Part shown: positions 40,316-50,408 of the stretch, piece by piece
Numbering within the stretch: position 1 is the first letter of the stretch
How the letters are laid out: the number at the start of each line of letters is the position of its first letter
From: Erodium maritimum
Taxonomy: Eukaryota; Streptophyta; Magnoliopsida; Geraniales; Geraniaceae
DNA length: 64,000 nt
Assembly (NCBI GenBank): GCA_963921825.1
Contig: OY997596.1
Location: 17,985,001 to 18,049,000 of the forward strand
Direction of reading: 5' to 3'
Notes under the pieces: model-generated
Told to the model about the DNA's origin: nothing
Databases searched by the model: none
What the model saw: the letters and a program-made list of their open reading frames with translations, nothing else
Translations under genes and position numbers: made by a program

Positions 40316-43300
40316 TATAATAACCACTCCCGGTCAACGCCAGTCAAATCTGCGAAAAACAGGAAAATTTAAAAATTTTGAGCAAGCACTGAATTGAACC
40401 GGAATTGGACCCCGAGGGTCATACCGGACTTAAGTTGACCCCGTTATTGACCAAAGTGAGTTCCGGGGGACTCAGGGCAACTTTCTGATCAATTTGGGAA
40501 ATGTTGACTTTTCGCTGGAAAAGTCAACGAGCGACATTGTGGTCCATTCGAGGTCCGTTTTGGATCCAAAAAGCTTAGCCGTCGTTGCAGCGGTCTTAGT
40601 TGAGCCATTTCCTTGTAGCTCGTGAAGTTTCGTAATTTCTTGGAAAAAGTGCCCGTTCGGGGACCGAGACGGGCGAATTTCGCGAATCTGAATGGAAAAT
40701 ATCTAGAAGATATTTTCCAAAAAGGTGTGGGACCCACTTGCCACATGTCCATTATGTGGTGGTGTTATGTTTCTTGAACAAAACAAAGATGGGACTTGAA
40801 GTGTTAGTTTTGTATTTAATTATTAGTTGTTTTAAAAACAATTAAAAAGGAAGAGATGAGAGGTGTGTTCGGCTAAGTGTAAAAAAGGGACTTTTTTTTT
40901 GGAAAGAGAATGAGTTAGAAGGAAGAGAGAAGAAGGAGAGAAAAGAGAAAGGGGTTGGAGGTGTTGTGACGTTTCCCGACGATCAAACCGGTGGATCGTC
41001 TCAACGATAAAAGAATCGAGCTCACATCGTCATTCTCTACGGTGAGCACCTAACCGATTTTCGTTTTGGTACGTTTGAAATTTAGGGTTTGAGTTTAAAC
41101 GGTTTGATTATGGTTGGGTTTTGGTTAGATTTGGTTTAAAAATGAATGGTTGAGGTTTGGGGTTCGTTAGGAACGTTTTGGGGCAAAAAGGGAATTTTGC
41201 CATTGTGGCCGTGTGGGGCCCACATGCTCGGGTGCTCGGGTTTAGTGTTCGGGTGGTTTAGAACGTTCCCCGGATCATTTATCCACAACCGGATCGAAAA
41301 TTGGATTTAAATTGGAAAAGTTATAATTAACTGGTTTTAGAAACTTTAAACGTTAATTAATTGACTCGGAAGTCGGAATTCGATTCCGTCGAATGCCTAG
41401 GAACCCTTGAATTATTCTAAGACCGTAGAAACGAAAACGGGAATTTTCGGAGCCCCGGAAGGGCGTTTTCAAAACCCGGGCAGATTCGCCATGTCGGGCG
41501 AATCGGGCTTTTCCGGGTCCAATGTCGACAATGTCGAGTAATTGGGGAGTTTGGGAGTGATCGACATTGTCGGGGTTACGTTTGGGCGTTAAGTTTATTG
41601 AATTCCAGTTTATTCCTACGAGCTGTTAAGTACCTTAAAATTGTGTTCTTTTAGATCGTGCCGCGGACCGAGGAAAGGGAAAGCTGGGTGAGTGACTGAG
41701 ATCACACCGGAGCTCGTTGGTTGGCTTTTGGAGAACACGCACGAGGTAGGGAAAAGTAGCCGGATCTCGGCCTTGACTAGGGAAAGTTAACTGTAGAATT
41801 GCATGTGACACCGGGGTGTCGTGGGTTAATTAGGTTATCGAATATTAGAAAGGCATGATACGGGAACATAGCAGTTATTAGCAAAGCATGTGACACTTAG
41901 TAGTGTCGTAGGAGTAGTGAACTTAGTGATACTAGAATTACTGGAGGCATATGACCATGCCCGGAGGTTGATTGTGAACTTTTGATATTAGGACTGTTGG
42001 AGGCATTGGTTATGCTGGAGGTTGATTTGTTTATTTGGTGTCTTGGGTGGCCTTGAGAGCCCGTGCTATTATTGTTGAGTCTTGAGTGGCCATGAGAGCC
42101 CGTTTTATTATTTGTGTTTTGGGTGGCCATGAGAGCCCGTGTTATTATTTGTGTTTTGGGTGGCCATGAGAGCCCGTACTTTACTGTTAGTGTTTTGGGT
42201 GGCCATGAGTGCCCGTAGGGTTGTCGAAACCGTGTCTTTACCTTTGGTGTTTTGTGTGGCCACGAGTGCCCGTAGGGTTGTTGAACCTGTGTCTTTACTG
42301 TTGGAGTCTTGGGTGGCCATGAGTGCCCGTGGGGTTGTTGAGCCCGTGAGTTACCGTTGGTGTGTCTTGGGTGGCCGTGAGTGTCGTTGGGTTGTTGAGC
42401 CCGTGAGCTAAGGTTGGTGTGTCTTGGGAGACCGTGAGTGCCCGTGGGTTGTTGAGTCCGTGTTTTACTGTTGTTGTCTTGGGTGGCCATGAGTGCCTGT
42501 GGAGTATTGAACCTGCGTTGTTGCTGCTTGTTGAACTTTGCGTGTGATTGTGATTGTGTTTGCCCGGGGTTAGTAACCCGACTTCGTGTCGGGGAGTGGC
42601 GTGGATTTTGGCAGGTTACGAGCATTCTTTGGCTGGCCTGACCAAATTCGAGTCTGGACAGGTTATGAGCATTCTTTGGCTAGCCTGTTCCGTGTCCGGA
42701 TCTCGAAAGGTTATGAGCATTCTTTGGCTAGCCTGATCCGTGACCGGGTCTCGGCAGGTTACGAGCATTCTTTGGCTGGCCTGATCCGTGTTCGAGTCTC
42801 GGCAGGTTGTGAGCATTCTTTGGCTAGCCTGATCAGTGTTCGAGTCTTTGTCGGGGAGTGGTGTGGATTTTGGCAGGTTACGAGCATTCTTTGGCTGGCC
42901 TGACCAAATTCGAGTCTCGACAGGTTATGAGCATTCTTTGGCTAGCCTGATCCGTGACCGGGTCTCGGCAGGTTACGAGCATTCTTTGGCTGGCCTGATC
43001 CGTGTTCGAGTCTCGGCAGGTTGTGAGCATTCTTTGGCTAGCCTGATCCGTGTTCGTGTCTTTGGAGGAGGTCATAAATGGTTGTGTAGGGTTTACTTTA
43101 CGAGTTTGAGGTTGGGTCTGGTGAGGGAGGTTACTGGGCAGCTGGTATGCGATCCTTTGTGATCTTGCTTGGTGTGCGATCCTTTGTGATCTTGTTTGGT
43201 GTACGATCCTTTGTGATCTTGGGTTTTGCATGGTGGTCCTTGAGTCCTTGGAAGAGGTCGTGATCGTTGTGTCGGGTCTACTTTACGTGTCAGGGTGTTG

Positions 43301-43734
43301 AGTTGGTCAATGAAGGTAACAGTGGGTGTGTGTTCAGTCGGAGTACTTGGGTTGGGGATGGTGTTCCCCGATGTTGAGTTTGTGTTGGTGTTACCGGCTT
43401 TGTCTGCTAATTATGCCGTAGTCAGTCTGTTATCCGTGGTGGTGAGCGAACGCTCACCCCTAGCTGCTTTTCCTACAGGTACCGTTCGCAGGCTGGACTA
43501 GGTGAGCTTCTGAAGCTTGAAGAGGTAGAAGCGGGATTATGGGTTTATTCTGAGTCTAGCGACGTATACCATGTTTTTGTCCACTTGTTGGGACTGATTT
43601 TGAGTTGTAAATTTTATTTTGTTAAACTAAACTGGTATTTTAAAGTGTTTAAATGGAAAAGGTTTCAAAGTGTTTATTATTTTAAATGTTCGCGTCCCGA
43701 GTTCGGTTTACAGAAATTGGGGCGTGACATAAAC
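40311..43734 (+). mobile_element. Gypsy solo LTR with TSD TAAAC, inserted at the viral coat/pol junction
   Basis: LTR 40316-43729 (3,414 bp), starting TATAATAACCACTCCCGG (TG mutated to TA) and ending GGGGCGTGACA; duplication TAAAC at 40311-40315 and 43730-43734. It shares the block around 41755-41995 (AAGTAGCCGGATCTCGGCC, GTGACACTTAGTAGTGTCGTA) with the LTRs at 30-37 kb. Minisatellites: GGGTGGCCATGAGAGCCCGT type (42040-42500), and GAGCATTCTTTGGCTGGCCTG type (42605-43060, nine to ten units). Confidence 0.92.
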
Positions 43735-43742
43735 TACTACCA

Positions 43743-45613
43743 TTATTCTATATCACTATCAGTTGAGTTGTTATCAGTTGATTGGGTTTCTGATTCTGAT
43801 TCTGATTCTGATTCATCTTCTACTTCTGTTTCGCTAACATAAAATTCTTCATATTCATACCATTTTCTATTATCTTCTCTTATCTGCTCTAGGCTCATAA
43901 TAAATTCAGATTGATTGACATATCTTACTCCTTTTTCTTTTAGTTTAGGGCACTTATTTGCATAGTGTCCTTTCTCATGGCAGTTCCAACATTTGCATTC
44001 ACTCATATTTTGCTTTTTGTAAGGTCTTCTTCTAAATTTTCTTTTGTATCTAAATCTATTTCTGTTTTGGAGTGTATTTTTAAATTTTCTGAACCTTCTT
44101 CTCCTAAATGTATTATAATATGGGTTTTTTTTTTTAATTATATCTGGGGTATCTTCTAGTTCTTTTGTTATAAGTTTTATATTTCTTTCCATTCTTATTG
44201 CGTGTTTTCTTTATCTTTTTCTCGTCGCATCCAAATACTAACCTTTTTTCTGCTATTCCACATATCTCTCTTAGTCCTAATTTTTTTTTTATCTTTTCTT
44301 ACCTTCTGTTGTAACCTATATTCTTCACACTTTCTCATTAAGTAACTCTTTACTACCCTTATTCTTTCTCCTAGGATATTTTCTCTTGGTATCATGTTAT
44401 TATATTCTTTTGTTATTTCAGTATTGTAGGGGTTTGGTAGATGATCATAGTATAGTTGTTGGTAAATTAATCCTTCTTCTGGTGAAAATCTTGCTTCATA
44501 AAAGAATTTTGAAAAGCTTATTGTATATTCTTGTAGTTTGGTTATCCGGCAACATCTCATATTATTAAGGTTCATTCTCATTTCAGCTTTTCTTGCTTCA
44601 GGTACTAAGTGTGTTGCTACATTCCAGGGTTCTCCTATAAATTCTCTTTTTAGTATTATCTCGAATAATGTCAACGTTGACCTCCAGTCTGATGACTTAT
44701 TAATTACTAAGGCTTTTAATTCTTCAGCTATAGATTCTACCCAATGTGCTACTTTTCCTGTCATTGTTCTAGATATTAATTCATATACATAGTCAAGATT
44801 ATCTGTTTGTTTTGCTGACATCAGGGCTAGGTAGGTTCCTTGAGTCCAATCAGTAATTCTCCTATTAACTTCTTGTATTTCATATACATTGTCTAGGTCT
44901 AAGAAATATCCGTTTGGGTTTATTCCTTGGGCCATAGATCCTATAAACTCTCTGAATTCTGAGTGTTGTCCTATTGGTATGTGATTAGGCATTTTTCCAT
45001 ATTTTCTTTTTATAGGTTCCAAGTTTAAGTCAGATATATCTTCCTCAGGATAGTCATCTGCATCTTCATTTATTATGCTTTCGGTTTCTATTTCTGTGTC
45101 TATTGGTTCATTATAACTATCTTCTATGTCACTTTCGGGTTCTTCTTCTATGATAGCATTTACGTTTTTCATTTTTCTTAATGTTTCCATTATTTGCTCA
45201 TTTTCATTTTTTATTTCTTCTTCTGTTTCATGTATGTAATTTACTATTTTGTCGTCTGTTTTTACTTGGTTAGAACCATTTGAACAGCTAGTTTCATTAT
45301 CCTCTTCCTCTTCTAGGTTTATTTCTGAGTTTTCTGATTCTATTTCTTTTCCTTTTATCTTTTTGAGTTGTCTTCTTAAGATTTGTAACTCTCTCTTTGT
45401 TTCTTTTTGTTCCTCACTCCATTCTTCTTTGGTTCGGGTTAATTCTTCTCTAAGTTCTCTTATTTCTTCTAATGCTTCTCTAAGTTCGATTCTAGTTTTG
45501 TCTAGTTCAGTTTTGGTGGTCTTATATTTGTTTTTGTATTTCTTATACTTCTTGTACCATTCTTTGTCGGTATTTTCTTTTAATTTATTATTTTCTTTCT
45601 TTATTTTTATCAT
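43743..45613 (-). pseudogene. Viral coat protein with zinc knuckle, frameshifted
   Basis: The N-terminal and core part (44195-45613, 472 codons) is an acidic coiled coil followed by the capsid core (YFLDLDNVYEIQEVNRRITD; WVESIAEELKAL). The C-terminal part (43743-44192, 149 codons) is Arg/Lys-rich with a CX2CX4HX4C knuckle (CWNCHEKGHYANKC) and an acidic Ser/Glu tail. The two parts are in different frames; a T-run at about 44281 is a likely site of the indel. In the family this protein forms the capsid and binds RNA through the knuckle. The frame is open upstream to a stop near 45770 without another ATG. Confidence 0.88.
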
Positions 45614-45774
45614 TTCTTTTTCTAATCTATTTAGTTTAGATTGTGGGTCTTCTGATTTTTCTTTTTCTCTGGTTGTTTTGGATGGTAGGGTTTTATCTTT
45701 CCTTAAGGGTTCGTACTTGTATTTTCCTTTTTCTACTATTTCTTCTCCATAATTTTTTAAGGAAAGTGGTTACT

Positions 45775-46053
45775 TCATGTTCCATCTTGGGGCTTTGCGA
45801 GGTCATTTAATGCTTCCTTCATTGATTCTGTGATTTTTACTTTTGATTTACTAACGTCTATCATTATTGGTTCTCTGGTTCTTTTCCATATGTTAAGGGG
45901 TACTAGTTCTGGTTCAGTTTTGACTTCTTTTATAATTTGATTGCTAGTACTTGTTTCCCCTTCCATTTTTGTTAATTTTTGTAGTATTGTCTTGTAAGTT
46001 GGTACTGTTAGTCTTAGTGCCCGTAGTTCAATCCTAAATGTCCAAATGTACAT
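45775..46053 (-). CDS. Small viral ORF upstream of the coat protein, partial
   Basis: 92 codons from an ATG at 46053; the frame opens about nine codons further upstream. C-terminal half basic (MIDVSKSKVKITESMKEAL), perhaps nucleic-acid binding or virion-associated. Its 5' side abuts the LTR-like insert at 46098, so the original N-terminus may be lost. No family recognised. Confidence 0.5.
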   Translation of the reverse strand: MYIWTFRIELRALRLTVPTYKTILQKLTKMEGETSTSNQIIKEVKTEPELVPLNIWKRTREPIMIDVSKSKVKITESMKEALNDLAKPQDGT

Positions 46054-46097
46054 ATCATCGTTAGCAATAAAATTAAAGCGGCTTTATATTACTTATG

Positions 46098-47691
46098 TGT
46101 TGGAGTAATATATCGATGTGTGCTCTGATCTATGCCCACCATGCGAATAGAACCATAGATCGAGATAGATCACACTCGATGGGTCCCTAGTCAACAAAGC
46201 TTCACTAGAAGCGACTAGTATGAAAGATGGCTCTTTATGGCTTACGTTCTGTTAGTCATTGGAATGGGATTCCGGAGTCTGATCATAGATATCATGTGGG
46301 ACATGATATTGGACGACCCGCCCTGAATATGTGCCATAGATTAAGTCATGAACATATTCAGTGTTGTAGCTTGTCATGTATCCTTAGACCAAGGAGTCTT
46401 TGTGATCGCTATGTAGTCAACAACTGAGTTTGACCTGAGCCTAACGTTGTGCGTAACAGGGCTTCCATAACGGCCAGGATTGGCTTGGGGACGGGCTACA
46501 TGAGTGACACGAAAGACGGCTAAGGGATTTATCCCTCATACTAAGGTATGGGAAAGATATCGGTTCTCGGCCGCTTGATCGAGAGTGACTGGAAGAATAG
46601 CATGGCCATGCACATGATACTGGGTATCATATCTTCAGTCATCTCACATATCAAGGAACGGTGATTGAGAATAATAAGGATGACGGCTCTATGCCTTATC
46701 TCAATCAGGATATCGGAGATAAAAGGATAATGACAGGGACGACGGAAAGGTTAGAATCGACAGGGTCGATTCGCTATGCAGTGTCAGGCAATACTAAAGT
46801 CTCGTTAGTTGCCACTTAAATAGGATCAAGTAAAATGGGATTTTACGTTGATCTATTGACATGCATAACCTAAGGGTCACACCGGAGGATGAAACTCACT
46901 GACACATTTATGGAGAATGGCCAAAAGGGAGTTGTCTCGGGATATGACCAAAACTGGGTTTTGGGTCATATGCCCGTAAGTGAATAGGACTTTACGGATC
47001 GAGACAAGGCTTGGAGTCTTGGGATTGATCGCGTCGGATAATGTTGGACATTTCCGGTATGGAAGGCTTGGAGGCGATGAGCGAATCACGGGACCTCGTT
47101 GGAAATGGCCACGGGCTATGTTCCAAGAGGCCCATGAAAGGCCCATGCAACCAAGGCCCATGGAACTAATTAATCAAGTCTTGATTAATTAGTACTAAGT
47201 AAGCAAGACAAGGATTAAGGTGTTGGTGATTCACCACCTAACCCAATCTTGTCTTGCCATACTTTGTCCTATTTACACCTTACTTGACACCATACTTGTC
47301 CCATGCCTTTAGTTGGACAAGTATGGGTTTTGTTATGTTTAAGTCATCTTTTTTCAACATAACAAACACAAGACAAGAATAGGAAACACATTTTCTCTCC
47401 CTCTTCCATGGCCATTTCGGGTTTGGCTAGTTTCCACCTCCATTTTTGTGTTCTTGAGTCCTCAAAGAGAAGAACTACGTGGCTTTGATTCCCATGTGGA
47501 TATGTAGGCGTCTTGGAGACTCAAGCCAATCATTCGTTAACCGGTGTTCTTGTTTTGGTAAGAAATAGTGCTGAATTTTTCTCTTGTGAATCCATTCTTT
47601 GTTAGTTGTTTCATGGTTTAATCGTCTCTTGGTTTTCATTGATTTTCCGCTGCGAGTTGGTTCATCTCCAACCCTACCTCGAGACCCAACA
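46098..47691. mobile_element. Probable LTR-like insertion inside the virus
   Basis: 1,594 bp of balanced composition, unlike the AT-rich viral flanks, starting TGTTGGAG and ending ACCCAACA (complementary TG...CA ends). Near the right end come a palindromic ATTAATCAAGTCTTGATTAAT and CCGCTGCGAG, features I associate with copia LTRs. No matching target duplication (TTATG on the left, GGTAC on the right), so an end may be lost or misplaced. It separates viral small ORFs. No protein domain. Confidence 0.45.
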
Positions 47692-48127
47692 GGTACTTCT
47701 GATTTATTCCATAAGTTGGTTAATTCCTCTTTCAGGATTTCTCTTGTTAGGATTTGTTTATTCTTTAAGTCTTCCATGACATTTAGGATATTTTTTTGTT
47801 CTTTTATGATGTTGTTTTGTGTAGTTATTATTTTTTCCAATTTTTCTTTTAGTATCATTTCTTCCCATAGTTCTCTCACCATTTTATCACTAGTTATATT
47901 ATTCATTTTAAATTTATCATTTTCTTCCATCCGTCTCCCATGTCTATCCATATCTTTTTATGTTCTTCTTTTAAATTTTCTGATTTTTCTAATTTTTCTA
48001 TCTTTACTATTAATTTTTCTTTGGTGGCTTGACATGCTAAATATTTTTCTTGTGAGTCGATTCCTTCTTCTATGAATTCTTTTATCACTTGTAGTTTTGT
48101 TCTTTTCTTTTCTAGTTTAGTACTCAT
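47692..48127 (-). pseudogene. Small viral coiled-coil ORFs between movement and coat genes
   Basis: Two overlapping frames: 47903-48127 (74 codons, charged helix) and one starting at 47951 whose viral part ends at the insert (47691) and whose last codons are insert sequence. Both predict coiled coils (EKIITTQNNIIKEQKNILNV). The place corresponds to ORF II/III of caulimoviruses (aphid-transmission factor and virion-associated protein), but I see no diagnostic motif. They may be one gene split by a frameshift. Confidence 0.5.
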
Positions 48128-48129
48128 AT

Positions 48130-49380
48130 TTAAGTTACTTTGTTTATGAATCTTACTCTATTTATTTCTCTAATTTCCATGCCTTGGTTACTTATCTCAT
48201 AATCTATTAGTGCTAAGAACTCACTTCCTAATAATAATTCATTAGAACTATCATATTCTATTACGCCTATGTTCACATTGTATTCTAAATCTAGTATTAA
48301 TATTTTTAGGTTTACACTTATGGTAATTATTAATTCTCTTTCATTTTCTGGGTAATTAAAAGATTGAGTTTCTATGGTTATACAATTATTTTCGTTAACT
48401 CTGCTTATGTGTATAAAACTTTTAATTGCTCCTGTGTTAATTTCTGCTATGCATTTTCTTGTTGTGGTTCCTTCTATTATTGTTACTGGTATTTTTAGGC
48501 TGCTTGGGTTGCTGTCTATTAGGTCTACTATTCTGGGAATATGAATATGTCTTGGTAGGCTAAATTGTCTAGATAAAATCGGGTGTCTTGTTTCTTTCCT
48601 AAAGCTTAATCTGTCACCTTCAGTTCTGGCTATCATTTTATTAGTTTCTATTTTTCTAGATATAAAGTCCATTTGTATTTCTTCAGGTATTGTTATCCTC
48701 GAGCTTTCTTTATGTTGTATTTTTTCTAATATGTCCTGATAAACTTTAGGGACTATTATACTTTCTTCATGTAGCTTAGTGACCTTATGGTTTCCAGTCA
48801 GTGCATATATCATCTTTGTTTCTATGCTTATTACTTTGCTTCCTTCTGGCATCTTTATTCCTTCTAGTTTGTAATATAGGGTTAAGGCCAAATCTTTATG
48901 TTCATCTTTCATGGATATGCTAAAATCGGGTTGTACTACCAATTTTAGTTTTTGGTATATTAAATTTCCTTTTATTACGGTTATTAAAGCATCTTGTATG
49001 TTGTTTTGAATTCTATCGTCTAGGATATATATTTGTATTGGTGTATCTATGTTTTTCTGGAAGTAGGCTTTTATAGTAAATTCTATTCCTCCAAAGTATA
49101 TATTCTTATATTTCTTTGCTTCCCTTGTAGGCAGATTCTGCATTTCTCTTTTTATTATTTCTTCAGTGATTAGGCTAATCTTTGCTCTTCCATTTATACT
49201 TGTTGCTTCGATAATATCTTCATGTTTTTGTGCTATGTATCTTATGTGTTTACTTCTTTGGAACCAGTTTGTTTTAAATATATTTTTTATAGATAATTCT
49301 TCTTCTTCTTCTTGGATTTTTTGATATGTTTCTAGTTTAAAGCTAAGTGTTTGTGAGGTTCCTCCTTCATATGTATCCAT
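48130..49380 (-). CDS. Viral movement protein with C-terminal protease-like extension
   Basis: 416 codons, open. The core (residues about 30-190) has the 30K-superfamily layout with NIYFGGIEFTI and the conserved Asp in IYILDDRI. Residues about 290-410 look like a second retropepsin-type fold: NTGA where an active enzyme has D-T/S-G, and LLLGSEFL where the family has LLG. The proper protease sits in pol. The N-terminus may extend upstream into the coiled-coil ORF, since an in-frame stretch precedes the ATG and the left copy shows them joined. The protein would act at plasmodesmata. Confidence 0.8.
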   Translation of the reverse strand: MDTYEGGTSQTLSFKLETYQKIQEEEEELSIKNIFKTNWFQRSKHIRYIAQKHEDIIEATSINGRAKISLITEEIIKREMQNLPTREAKKYKNIYFGGIEFTIKAYFQKNIDTPIQIYILDDRIQNNIQDALITVIKGNLIYQKLKLVVQPDFSISMKDEHKDLALTLYYKLEGIKMPEGSKVISIETKMIYALTGNHKVTKLHEESIIVPKVYQDILEKIQHKESSRITIPEEIQMDFISRKIETNKMIARTEGDRLSFRKETRHPILSRQFSLPRHIHIPRIVDLIDSNPSSLKIPVTIIEGTTTRKCIAEINTGAIKSFIHISRVNENNCITIETQSFNYPENERELIITISVNLKILILDLEYNVNIGVIEYDSSNELLLGSEFLALIDYEISNQGMEIREINRVRFINKVT

Positions 49381-49424
49381 TTGGTAATAAACTCCTTCAT
49401 CGACCTCTTTTCCTTTATCCCTTT

Positions 49425-49757
49425 TTATCTTTTTAACAATTCTTCTATTAATTCACTTTGTCTTTTCACAATTGATTTTAGATGCTTTATCTCTGATTCT
49501 TTATTTGGTTCTATCATTAACTTTTCTTCTGTCATTTTCAGTATTTCTTCATCTTTTTGTCTGAGTATTTCTCTTAATACTGTTATAGTATTTTCCTTTT
49601 CTTCTATGATATTCTCTTTTTCTTCAATGAGTTCCAGACTAATTCTACAACTTTCAATATGTTGATTTATATCTATGTTGTAAGTCATTTCTTTTCCTGC
49701 TATTAATTTAATTCTCTCCATTCTAAGCTGCTGGTGCTCCTGACCCAAGAGTTTTGG
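49425..49757 (-). CDS. Viral coiled-coil ORF, right copy
   Basis: About 107 codons, Glu/Lys/Ile-rich coiled coil with EEKENIIEEKENT repeats, ending just before the movement protein. The first codons (49748 and upstream) abut the integration junction. Aligned with 28276-28691; the two copies differ by single-base indels, so which stop is original is uncertain. Confidence 0.65.
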   Translation of the reverse strand, partial: PKLLGQEHQQLRMERIKLIAGKEMTYNIDINQHIESCRISLELIEEKENIIEEKENTITVLREILRQKDEEILKMTEEKLMIEPNKESEIKHLKSIVKRQSELIEELLKR

Positions 49758-49800
49758 ACAAATTTGATAAGAGCTGGTCTATTTGTGGACAAATTTGATA
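49758..49800. repeat. Right pararetrovirus junction with filler and 25-bp host repeat
   Basis: ACAAATTT filler (49758-49765), then the 25-base host sequence also found at 27828-27852, then the host bases ACAAATTTGATA from which the filler appears to be copied (49789-49800). Confidence 0.8.
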
Positions 49801-49839
49801 AATAGAGTAGAAATTATAATACTTTTTTTTTTTGCAGAA

Positions 49840-49960
49840 AATGAGGTTTAAACTCGGGTCCGTGAAGAATCAGGCTCTGATATCATATTAGAGAATCAGC
49901 TTAACTAAAAGCTCAAGCTGATAGTTGAAAGCCCAATTATAGTCATATTCTACCAAGTTT
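49840..49960 (-). mobile_element. TRIM-like fragment
   Basis: On minus, a primer-site-like TGATATCAGAGC (49872-49883) next to an LTR-like start ATTAGAGAATCAGCTTAACT (49889 on). A matching ATTAGAGAATCAACTCAACT lies at 27748 left of the virus. It may be two LTRs of one small retroelement split by the virus, or two separate fragments. Confidence 0.4.
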
Positions 49961-50160
49961 GTTAGGGAACATTATTAATCTAATGAGCCTGTAGCTCAAT
50001 CAAGAATGACTACATATGTTCTAGTAATTCCGACAACAACATTTTCAAGTGATTGTGCTTTTAGTGGTGGGAGATAGGATACTCACGGATTTCAGGAGTT
50101 CCTTGGCTACAAAAATTGTACAAGCTTTGATTTGTATTAATGATTGGCTAAAAATGCTAC
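49961..50160 (+). pseudogene. hAT transposase C-terminal dimerisation domain, decayed
   Basis: Reads GDRILTDFRSSLATKIVQAL followed by ICINDWL (50064-50145), matching the end of hAT transposases (GR.LD.FRSSL....V.ALIC...WL). Same orientation as the BED-finger half at 26515. Confidence 0.7.
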
Positions 50161-50360
50161 GACACTATTCTCAACAACTGAATGATGGTATAATATTAAA
50201 TGTTAATATCATAAAGTCGCATACAACTATACATAATTATCTAAATAATACTAAAATATATGAAGATTTCATAGGGAGCACACAAACTACCAAACTTTTA
50301 TCAACCTTCCATTTTCTGTTAAAAAATAGTTAGTTAAGATAATATCATACTCTCCTTCTA

Positions 50361-50408
50361 AATTTTGCATTTCATGAAGAATAAGAAGAAAGGTCGAGAG
50401 GATTGGGT
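50361..50408 (+). pseudogene. L1 LINE reverse transcriptase, first fragment
   Basis: HFMKNKKKGREDWV reads directly into the fragment that resumes at 53928 (ALKLDMSKTYDRVKW) once the solo LTR and one copy of its duplication are ignored. Upstream the LINE is truncated near 50340. Confidence 0.7.

Larger units (their letters stand above)
27852..49757 (-). mobile_element. Endogenous pararetrovirus (Caulimoviridae), terminally redundant, inactive
   Basis: A single integration of slightly more than one viral genome, read right to left. Segment 48851-49757 (right end) reappears as 27852-28761 (left end): same order, nine amino-acid differences in 143 aligned movement-protein residues. Removing two solo LTRs (with the third nested in one of them) and the LTR-like insert at 46098-47691 leaves about 10.65 kb, or about 9.75 kb per unit. 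Gene order (small ORFs, coiled coil, movement protein, small ORFs, coat protein, protease-RT-RNase H, putative transactivator, promoter, primer site) fits Caulimoviridae with separate genes (soymo-, caulimo-, solendo-, cavemo-, rosadnavirus-like); genus not decidable here. Several frameshifts and stops disable it. Confidence 0.93.

Noticed and set aside
42554..43231. Repetitive 66-117-codon frames
   Set aside because: Translations of the GAGCATTCTTTGG minisatellite in a solo LTR.
46098..47691. Viral coding region between small ORFs
   Set aside because: Composition is unlike the viral flanks, no frame is open for any length, and the ends are TG...CA.
27852..49757. Two independent virus insertions
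   Set aside because: The left and right blocks are in the same orientation, join into one gene order, and share a host sequence at the outer edges only; one terminally redundant insertion is simpler.
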